Assembly (NCBI GenBank): GCA_937954195.1
Contig: CALFYR010000224.1
Coordinates: 1-17,617 of the forward strand
Direction: 5' to 3'
Origin: an uncultured Dehalococcoidia bacterium
GTDB lineage: Bacteria > Chloroflexota > Dehalococcoidia > Tepidiformales > Tepidiformaceae
Length of the DNA: 17,617 bases
Shown: positions 12,188-17,617 of the stretch, piece after piece
How positions within the stretch are numbered: the stretch's first letter is position 1
How the letters are laid out: each line of letters starts with the position of its first letter
Made by a program: the position numbers and the translations under genes
The notes under the pieces: generated by a model
Seen by the model: only the letters and a program-made list of their open reading frames with translations
Database searches by the model: none
Told to the model about the DNA's origin: nothing

Positions 12188-12466
12188 CTAGTTCCCGGGG
12201 AACGCGGCTCGCACTTCGGCCGTGATCCGGGCGCGCTCGTCCCTGTGGATCTGCATCCACCGAACGCCACGGATCGCGCCAGCGATGGCGAGGGCAGAGT
12301 TCATGCAGTCTCGCTCAGGATTCACGGCGCGCAGGCGGCGCACGACCTCGATGTGTCCGGCGTCGGCCAGCTCTTTGAGCGATGTGAAGCCCGCGACCGC
12401 CAACTCCCCGGCGAGGACGGGCCCGATGTTCACGAGCTTCTGCAGTTGGGCGGCGGCGTCATCCAT
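12188..12466 (-). CDS. TfoX C-terminal domain-containing protein
   Basis: A 92-aa helical protein. LQKLVNIGPVLAGELAVAGFTSLKELADAGHIEVVRRLRAVNP (8-50) followed by NSALAIAGAIRGVRWMQIHRDERARI (56-81) matches the C-terminal domain of TfoX/Sxy proteins, which contains helix-hairpin-helix-like turns (NIGPVLAGEL). In full-length TfoX this domain lies beside an N-terminal domain and takes part in competence regulation; the short stand-alone form has no defined function. The ATG at 12466 lacks a ribosome site, but TCTAAC lies 8 bases before it, which could be a -10 box giving a leaderless transcript. It is 48 bp downstream of phoU and could also be read from the pst operon. Confidence 0.78.
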   Translation of the reverse strand: MDDAAAQLQKLVNIGPVLAGELAVAGFTSLKELADAGHIEVVRRLRAVNPERDCMNSALAIAGAIRGVRWMQIHRDERARITAEVRAAFPGN

Positions 12467-12514
12467 AGGGCGAGGTTAGACATCCAGGCGGGACCGCGAT
12501 GCGGCCAACCGGAC

Positions 12515-13180
12515 CTAGTACTTCGAGACGTTCAGCTCATCCATGTGGCCGGTGGCCGTGTACACCACGCGCTCGCAAATGTTCGTGCAGCGGTCGGCGA
12601 TGCGCTCAAGGTTGTGCGCCGTCCAGATGAGGTACGTGTTCCGCTGGATCGACGACGGGTCAGCGATCATGTTCTTGATGCACTCGTCGTAGACGCTGTC
12701 CTGGAGCCGGTCGACCTCGTCGTCGGCGTCGCAGATCTGGCGCGCCGCATCAACGTCGTGGTCGATGTAGGCCTTCAGGCTGTCTCGCAGCATGGCCACA
12801 GCACGGTCGGCCATCGCCGGCACATAGCTCAACTTGCGCGGCAGCGGCTCCTCGCCCATCAGGAGGTTGATGCGGGCGATGCCTTCGGCGTGGTCGGCGA
12901 TGCGTTCCAGGTCCGTGATGATGTACAGCACGCTGGCCAGCGCACGGAGGTCCGTGGCCATCGGCTGCTGGGATGCGATCACGAAACTGGCGCGGTCTTC
13001 GATAGCGAAGCGCTTCGAGTTGATCTTGCTGTCATCGCCGATGAGCTTGCGGGACCATTCGGCGTCTCCATCGCGGAGGGCCTCCATGGCGTCCATGATC
13101 GCCTTCTCGGCCATGGAGCCGAGAGCGAGCACGTCGTCCTGGATCTGACGAAGCTCCGCGTTGAAGAGATCGCGAGTCAC
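12515..13180 (-). CDS. phoU: Phosphate transport regulator PhoU
   Basis: A 221-aa all-helical cytoplasmic protein that links the activity of the Pst transporter to the Pho histidine kinase and holds down the response when phosphate is plentiful. Two repeated PhoU motifs are visible, TDLERIADHAEGI (89-101) and HNLERIADRCTNI (189-201), supplying the conserved E-x-x-x-D metal-binding positions in each three-helix bundle. Length and the internal duplication are normal. The start is the GTG at 13180, with AAAGGCGG upstream. It follows pstB by 22 bp and is the last clear gene of the phosphate operon. Confidence 0.96.
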   Translation of the reverse strand: MTRDLFNAELRQIQDDVLALGSMAEKAIMDAMEALRDGDAEWSRKLIGDDSKINSKRFAIEDRASFVIASQQPMATDLRALASVLYIITDLERIADHAEGIARINLLMGEEPLPRKLSYVPAMADRAVAMLRDSLKAYIDHDVDAARQICDADDEVDRLQDSVYDECIKNMIADPSSIQRNTYLIWTAHNLERIADRCTNICERVVYTATGHMDELNVSKY

Positions 13181-13202
13181 GATGGGCCGCCTTTCAGAAT
13201 GC

Positions 13203-14069
13203 CTAGCCGAAGCGCCCGCTGATGTAGTCTTCAGTTCGCTTATCCTTCGGCGTCGTGAAGAGCTCCTCGGTGGGCCCGTATTCTATCAACTGCCCGGTGA
13301 TGTGTTCATCGGTCAACATGAAGGCTGTGTAATCACTCACCCGGGCGGCCTGCTGCATGTTGTGCGTGACGATGATGATCGTGTAGTCCTTCACCAGTTC
13401 ACGCATCAGGTCTTCGATTTTGAGCGTGGCAATGGGGTCCAGGGCCGAGCATGGCTCATCCATGAGGATGACGTCTGGCTGGTTCGCCAGGGCGCGCGCG
13501 ATGCAGAGCCGCTGCTGCTGTCCACCGGAGAGTGCCAGGCCGCTCTTCTTCTTGTATTCGTCCTTCACTTCGTCCCAGAGGGCGGCGCGCCGAAGGCAGG
13601 ATTCCACGAGTTCATCCATGTTGCCCTTGAAGCCGTTGACCTTGGCGCCGAAGGCGACGTTTTCGTAGATGGTCTTCGGGAAGGGGTTTGGCTTCTGGAA
13701 CACCATGCCGATGCGGCGGCGGACTTCCACGGGGTCGACGCTGCGGTCGTAGATGTTGATGCCGTGATAGTTGACCCGACCTTCGATGCGGACACCGGCG
13801 ATGAGGTCGTTCATGCGGTTGATGGATCGGAGGAGCGTGCTCTTACCGCAGCCGGACGGGCCAATGAGCGCGGAAACCTTCCTCTCGCCGAAGCTGAGGC
13901 TCACATTGGTGAGGGCGCGCTTGTGGCCATACCAGAGGCTGAGGTCATCGATACCAACAGCGGTGGGGCTGGCTGGTTCGGCGACGGCGCCCTGGGTGGG
14001 CTGCCGGGGGGTTTCTTGCCGTACTTCGGTCATGCGCTTCTGCTCGAGTGCTTGCTGGACGTTAACCAT
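13203..14069 (-). CDS. pstB: Phosphate ABC transporter ATP-binding protein
   Basis: A 288-aa ABC ATPase that powers phosphate import through PstC/PstA. The ATG at 14069 follows GGAGG by seven bases. Motifs are complete: Walker [10 protein letters not shown] (70-78), Q-loop [19 protein letters not shown] (123-141; the PNPFP stretch is a PstB hallmark), signature LSGGQQQR (180-187), Walker B ILMDEP with catalytic Glu205, D-loop SALDP, and switch His236 in [13 protein letters not shown]. The first about 38 residues (Gln/Pro-rich) are a non-conserved extension beyond the usual roughly 250-aa core. It is 16 bp from pstA and 22 bp before phoU. Confidence 0.97.
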   Translation of the reverse strand: MVNVQQALEQKRMTEVRQETPRQPTQGAVAEPASPTAVGIDDLSLWYGHKRALTNVSLSFGERKVSALIGPSGCGKSTLLRSINRMNDLIAGVRIEGRVNYHGINIYDRSVDPVEVRRRIGMVFQKPNPFPKTIYENVAFGAKVNGFKGNMDELVESCLRRAALWDEVKDEYKKKSGLALSGGQQQRLCIARALANQPDVILMDEPCSALDPIATLKIEDLMRELVKDYTIIIVTHNMQQAARVSDYTAFMLTDEHITGQLIEYGPTEELFTTPKDKRTEDYISGRFG

Positions 14070-14085
14070 TGTGATGCCTCCCGGT

Positions 14086-14985
14086 CTAGTCGCGCCGGAA
14101 CTTGTTGCGAATGACGATGGCGATCGCGTTCAGAGTGAGGACGATAACCATCAGGACGATGATTGCGGCCGCTGCTTCGGGCTTGAATTGGTCACCCGGG
14201 CGCACGGTCCAGCTATAAATCTGTACCGGGAGAATCGTGAACCGGTCGTTAATCCCACTCGGGTCGCGGAGGATGATGCCGGCGGCGCCGACGAGGATGA
14301 GGACGGCGGCTTCGCCTGCGGCCCTGGAGACGGCGAGGATGGTGCCCGTCATGATCCCGGGGATAGCGCCGGGGAGCGTGTGGTTCCAGACCGTTTGCCA
14401 GCGGGTAGCGCCGAGCGCGAGGGAGCCGTCGCGGATCGACGGGGGCACCTGCCGCAGCGCCTCGCTTGAGGCGATGACGATCATCGGCAGGATCATGAGC
14501 GAGAGAGTGAGGGACGCCGCGATGATGGTCTGGCCGAAACCAAACGGCCCCCGGACGAAAATGGCGAGGCCGAGGATGCCGTAGACGATGCCGGGTACGC
14601 CCGCCAGGTTGCCAATGTTGACTCGCACGAGCCAGAGCAGGCGGTTCTTCGGCGCGAACTCCTCCATCCAGATGGCGGTAGCGACACCCACCGGCACCGA
14701 CATGACGACGACGAAGCCAACAATCCAGATGGTTCCGAGGAGAGGAGCGCGGATGCCGGAATCGTCGGCGCGGCGCTGAAGGTAGCTGGTGAGGAAATCG
14801 AGCGAGAGGCGCCCACCGCCAAGCTTGATGATGTCGTAGGCGAGGAAGGCGAGGACGAGGAGGCCGAGCATAGTCGCCGCCGCGAGGATGTACGTCGACA
14901 TCCGGGAGAAGGCCTGGCGGCGGGCGACGCCGCCTTCGGCTTTCAGACTGATCGGCTTCTCGGCTGAGGTTTGGAGGGAAGTCAT
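14086..14985 (-). CDS. pstA: Phosphate ABC transporter permease PstA
   Basis: A 299-aa inner-membrane permease subunit with about six hydrophobic spans after a polar N-terminal tail of about 28 residues. The cytoplasmic coupling loop [40 protein letters not shown] is the EAA motif that contacts Pst[30 protein letters not shown] and [21 protein letters not shown] are typical of PstA. The ATG at 14985 shares one base with the pstC stop (TGATG), so translation is coupled. With PstC it forms the phosphate pathway. Confidence 0.96.
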   Translation of the reverse strand: MTSLQTSAEKPISLKAEGGVARRQAFSRMSTYILAAATMLGLLVLAFLAYDIIKLGGGRLSLDFLTSYLQRRADDSGIRAPLLGTIWIVGFVVVMSVPVGVATAIWMEEFAPKNRLLWLVRVNIGNLAGVPGIVYGILGLAIFVRGPFGFGQTIIAASLTLSLMILPMIVIASSEALRQVPPSIRDGSLALGATRWQTVWNHTLPGAIPGIMTGTILAVSRAAGEAAVLILVGAAGIILRDPSGINDRFTILPVQIYSWTVRPGDQFKPEAAAAIIVLMVIVLTLNAIAIVIRNKFRRD

Positions 14986-15929
14986 CAGTCGTACTTCTCC
15001 GTGTACTTCTGGACGATGAGCTGGGCGACGAAGTTCAGGATGAACGTCAGCACGAACAGCGAGAGCCCGACGGCGAAGAGCGACTCATACTGCGTGGTAC
15101 CCCGAGCCACATCGCCGGTGGCGACCTGGAGCATGAACCCGGTCATCGTCTGGATGCTTTCGAGTGGGAAGAGCGTGAGGTTTGGCGTGGAACCGGCGGC
15201 AACGGCCACGATCATCGTTTCGCCGATGACGCGCGAGATGGCGAGGATGACCGAGGCGATGATGCCGGGGAGGGCGGCCGGGAACACCACCCGGAAGGCT
15301 ACCTCCAGCCTGGTCGAGCCGAGTCCGTAGGCCCCTTCGCGAAGCTCGCGGGGCACGTTGGACATCGCGTCTTCGGAAACCGAGGCGATGGTCGGGATGA
15401 TCATCACGGCCATCACGATGCTCGCGCCGAGCGAGTTCTGGAACGAAACGTTGTCGGCGCCGAGCAGGGGGCGGAGCACATCCTGGGTGATGAAGGTGAG
15501 GGCGAAGAAGGCGTAGACGACCGTGGGGACGCCGGCAAGCACTTCGAGGAGTGGCTTGAGGATGCGCCGCGCGCGTGGCCGAGCGTATTCGCTGAGGTAG
15601 ATGGCGGCCATCAGGCCGACGGGGAGCGCGAACACCATGGACCACAGGACGACGTTGCCGGTGCCGGCCACCAGTTCCCAGATTCCGAATGCCTCGGGAG
15701 CCTGGAGCGCCTGCCAGTTCGTCGTGAAGAGGAACTCCCTGAGGGAGACGTGTTCGAAGAACGGCTCGGCTTCAACGATGAGGGTGAGACCGATGACCGC
15801 CGTGGTGAGAAGGGTGATGCTGGCACAAATGGTGAGGAAGGCGAAGATCACGAGCTCGCCCGGATGCTTCACGAGCCGCTTCTGGAGCTTTCGCTCCAGG
15901 TCATCGGCGCGCTGGGTGGCAAGAGCCAT
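14985..15929 (-). CDS. pstC: Phosphate ABC transporter permease PstC
   Basis: A 314-aa permease subunit with about six membrane spans. The first span begins near residue 25 (ELVIFAFLTICASITLLTTAVIGLTLIV) and is followed by an external loop of about 50 residues containing FFEHVSLREFLFTTNW, typical of PstC. The EAA coupling loop is SEDAMSNVPRELREGAYGLGSTRLEVAFRVVFPAALPGI. LLEVLAGVPTVVYAFFAL and ISRVIGETMIVAVAAG are also family-like. The ATG at 15929 has GGGGAG four bases upstream. The stop overlaps the pstA start by one base. Confidence 0.96.
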   Translation of the reverse strand: MALATQRADDLERKLQKRLVKHPGELVIFAFLTICASITLLTTAVIGLTLIVEAEPFFEHVSLREFLFTTNWQALQAPEAFGIWELVAGTGNVVLWSMVFALPVGLMAAIYLSEYARPRARRILKPLLEVLAGVPTVVYAFFALTFITQDVLRPLLGADNVSFQNSLGASIVMAVMIIPTIASVSEDAMSNVPRELREGAYGLGSTRLEVAFRVVFPAALPGIIASVILAISRVIGETMIVAVAAGSTPNLTLFPLESIQTMTGFMLQVATGDVARGTTQYESLFAVGLSLFVLTFILNFVAQLIVQKYTEKYD

Positions 15930-15947
15930 GGTTCTCCCCTTCTGGAG

Positions 15948-15962
15948 GCCCGTCCTTCGGGC
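15948..15962 (-). other. Small hairpin between pstS and pstC
   Basis: On the minus strand GCCCG-AAGGA-CGGGC can fold as a 5-bp stem-loop about 19 bases before the pstC start, within the 90-bp pstS-pstC gap. Hairpins here often protect the 3' end of abundant pstS message or reduce read-through into pstC; that role is inferred. Confidence 0.35.
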
Positions 15963-16019
15963 ATGGTAGTTCAGTTCCGGGGGTGGCCAGCGAGGACCAA
16001 CGGCCCGGATTCGATGTTC

Positions 16020-16991
16020 CTATGGGCCCCCGCCGTCGAATGCGGCAAGTTCGAGCAGCTGCTCGGCCACGATGTCTTCCGGCAAGGTGATGTAGCCCGC
16101 AGCGGCGACGATTTCCATGTTGTTGAGCAGGAATTCCAGGAAGCGGACCGTTTGCGGCTGCTGCTGCAGGATCGACGAGCTGGTGTACATGTAGAGCGGT
16201 CGGCTCAGCGGATGGTATTCGCCGGAGAGCGCCGACTCGAAGGTTGGCGCCACGCAGCCATCGCCGCCATCGATGCTGACCGCACGGACGAGGCCCTCAG
16301 CCTCCTGGTAGTAGGCGTAGCCGAAGTACCCGATGCCGTACAGGTCCTGTTCGACCCCGAGGGCGAGCACGTTATCGTCTTCGCTGGCGGTGCCATCCGT
16401 GCGGTGGCGGGTGCCGTCAAACTCGTCGATGACGGCCTCGACGAAGTAGTCATACGTCCCGGAGTCAGTTCCCGGGTAATAGAAGACGATGTCCTTATCG
16501 GGCCATGCGGGGTCGATATCGGACCAGCGCCTGGCGCCGCCGTCCCGGAACGCGAGGTTCAGCTGCTCGGTGGTGATGCACTGGGCCCAATCGTTCTCCG
16601 GGTTCACGACGACGCTGAGGGCATCGATGCCGACCTGGAACTCGCGGAGGTCGCCCAGGGACGAAACGCCAGCTTCTGAACAGCCGGCATCCAGGTCGCC
16701 GTCGCGGGCCGGACGCGAGGCGGTCCAGAGTTCGATTTCACCGCGGCAGAAGCGTTCCCCGCCGCCGCCGGTACCGACAAAGCCAACCGTGGGTGCGACG
16801 TTCGGTTCGGCGGCCGCGAAATCGATTACGGCGAATTCAGCGATGGGGTACACGGTCGAAGAACCGTCGATATTGAGTTCCACCGAGTTGCCGCCTCCGC
16901 AGGCTGCCGCCAGCAGCCCGGCTACGATTACAACCGCCCCAAGCAGGTTCAGGCGGTGGGTTCTGTGGGGATTCGTGCAACGGCGAAACAC
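16020..16991 (-). CDS. pstS: Phosphate-binding lipoprotein PstS (first, complete copy)
   Basis: A 323-aa substrate-binding protein that captures phosphate outside the membrane and hands it to PstC/PstA. The GTG at 16991 gives a lipoprotein signal peptide: basic MFRRCTNPHRTHR, hydrophobic LNLLGAVVIVAGLLAAA, then the lipobox Cys31 followed by GGG. Phosphate-site segments include IDGSSTVYP (42-50), GTGGGGERFC and PGTDSGTYDYF. CITTEQLN and WSDIDPAWP lie where PstS proteins usually contact the ligand cleft. The ribosome site is weak (GGGA seven bases upstream). A PHO-box-like direct repeat lies 50-71 bases upstream. It is followed by pstC and is a close paralogue of the next gene upstream. Confidence 0.95.
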   Translation of the reverse strand: MFRRCTNPHRTHRLNLLGAVVIVAGLLAAACGGGNSVELNIDGSSTVYPIAEFAVIDFAAAEPNVAPTVGFVGTGGGGERFCRGEIELWTASRPARDGDLDAGCSEAGVSSLGDLREFQVGIDALSVVVNPENDWAQCITTEQLNLAFRDGGARRWSDIDPAWPDKDIVFYYPGTDSGTYDYFVEAVIDEFDGTRHRTDGTASEDDNVLALGVEQDLYGIGYFGYAYYQEAEGLVRAVSIDGGDGCVAPTFESALSGEYHPLSRPLYMYTSSSILQQQPQTVRFLEFLLNNMEIVAAAGYITLPEDIVAEQLLELAAFDGGGP

Positions 16992-17040
16992 TTGTGCGTC
17001 CCGTTGTACGACGAATCGCCGCGAGCGTCACCGTATGCCC

Positions 17041-17062
17041 GTTGGTTTAACTGTTGGTTAAC
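17041..17062 (-). promoter_or_regulatory. PHO-box-like direct repeat upstream of pstS
   Basis: Read on the minus strand, GTTAACCAAC-A-GTTAAACCAAC contains two GTTAA-led units whose starts are exactly 11 bases apart. An 11-bp-spaced direct repeat of a 7-base unit is the design of PhoB/PhoP binding sites (E. coli CTGTCAT units; actinobacterial GTTCACC units). A weak CATACG -10-like sequence lies just downstream at 17032-17037. The gene downstream is pstS, the classic target. Confidence 0.62.
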
Positions 17063-17066
17063 GGCG

Positions 17067-17097
17067 AAGGCTCCCCACGCTGGTGGTGGGGAGCCTT
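17067..17097 (-). terminator. Hairpin between the two pstS copies, possible terminator without U-tract
   Basis: AAGGCTCCCC (17067-17076) and GGGGAGCCTT (17088-17097) form a perfect 10-bp stem around an 11-base loop, 17 bp after the stop of the upstream pstS copy. No T-run follows on the minus strand (CGCCGTTAACC), so it may be an attenuator, an mRNA 3' stabiliser or a Rho-assisted site, not a classic terminator. Confidence 0.5.
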
Positions 17098-17114
17098 GCT
17101 GAGGAGATGCTGCC

Positions 17115-17617
17115 CTACGGGAGGTAGGGTTCGATCTTGGCCAACTGCTCGGCGATCAGGTCGTCGGGCATGGTGATGTAGCCGGAATCGGCGACGATGT
17201 CGGGATTCTCGAGGATGAAGTTGATGAACGCCGCGGCCTGGGGATTCTCGCCGAGAATCTGGTCGCTGCTGTACATGAAGAGCGGGCGGCTGAGCGGCTC
17301 GTAGTCGCCGCTCAGGGCGTTATCGAAGGAGGGAGCGACGCAACCGTTGCCACCATCGATTTCGACGGCGCCGAGGCGGTCTTCAGCCTCCTGGAAGTAC
17401 GCGAAGCCGAAGTAGCCGATGGCGTACTCATCTTCTTCGACGCCGAGCGCGAGGACGTTGTCGTCTTCGCTTGCGGTGCCATCGGTGCGGTGTGCGCTGC
17501 CTTCGACCTCTTCGATGATGGTCTCGACGAAGTAGTCGTAGGTTCCGGAGTCAGTGCCGGGATAGTAGAAGACGATGTCTTCGGCCGGCCAGCTGGGGTC
17601 GATGTCGGACCACTGGG
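17115..17617 (-). CDS. pstS: Phosphate-binding protein PstS (second copy, N-terminus beyond the window)
   Basis: The last 167 codons of a second PstS; the rest runs off the right edge. The visible part starts QWSDIDPSWPAEDIVFYYP and ends AKIEPYLP before a TAG at 17115. It contains the phosphate-site PGTDSGTYDYFVE, then HRTDGTASEDDNVLALGVE, which is identical in the other copy, and IDGGNGCVAPSF and YITMPDDLIAEQL. By eye about two thirds of positions match the neighbouring pstS with no obvious gap until the C-terminus, where the copies diverge (EPYLP here, AAFDGGGP there). This indicates a tandem duplication. As the first gene of the operon within the window, it may have its own promoter outside it. 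Confidence 0.93.
   Translation of the reverse strand, partial: QWSDIDPSWPAEDIVFYYPGTDSGTYDYFVETIIEEVEGSAHRTDGTASEDDNVLALGVEEDEYAIGYFGFAYFQEAEDRLGAVEIDGGNGCVAPSFDNALSGDYEPLSRPLFMYSSDQILGENPQAAAFINFILENPDIVADSGYITMPDDLIAEQLAKIEPYLP

Noticed and set aside
12089..14114. Long plus-strand open frames opposite phoU and pstB
   Set aside because: These are antisense to phoU and pstB, whose motifs are complete.

Overview
The window is compact, GC-rich bacterial chromosome with short intergenic gaps, several 1-8 nt gene overlaps and GTG/TTG starts. I see no phage, insertion-sequence or CRISPR signal. The gene content (MgtE, cryptochrome-type photolyase, DUF2089 and DUF4097 proteins, secreted proteins with a YQGRLTDGG-type domain, CCA-encoding tRNA-His, phosphate-specific transport operon) fits a free-living, possibly Chloroflexota-like organism. 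That placement is an inference from protein style, not a proven assignment.

Left part (1-6313): a strongly structured but unassigned segment (1-178); a small DUF6197-type gene on the minus strand; GTP cyclohydrolase I (folE), convergent with a flavin/F420 split-barrel protein; then a plus-strand run starting with a crotonase-family gene broken by a one-base frameshift. Three poorly characterised genes follow with start/stop overlaps or very short gaps: a membrane protein made of four internal repeats, an acidic single-span protein, and an SDR-fold protein that has lost its catalytic residues. A second cassette sits behind an AT-rich sigma70-like promoter: a 75-aa protein, a DUF2089 zinc-ribbon/HTH protein and a coiled-coil/DUF4097 protein. 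The last two share the same C-terminal helical module.

Middle (6310-12147): an acetyl-CoA hydrolase/CoA-transferase (minus) divergent from a class I photolyase (plus); MgtE magnesium transporter (minus), whose 3' end overlaps the photolyase 3' end by 17 bp; then an intergenic regulatory region with a perfect 9-bp inverted repeat abutting a TATACT -10 box. This drives two translationally coupled secreted proteins that end at a clear plus-strand intrinsic terminator. A minus-strand tRNA-His follows.

Right part (12188-17617, all minus strand): a stand-alone TfoX C-terminal-domain protein, then the complete phosphate operon read right to left: pstS (second copy, cut by the window edge), pstS, pstC, pstA, pstB, phoU. 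A direct repeat with 11-bp spacing (GTTAACC/GTTAAAC) lies just upstream of the complete pstS and is a good PHO-box candidate. PstS captures phosphate outside the membrane, PstC and PstA form the channel, PstB is the ATPase, and PhoU couples transport state to the signalling kinase; no PhoR/PhoB-type pair is in the window.
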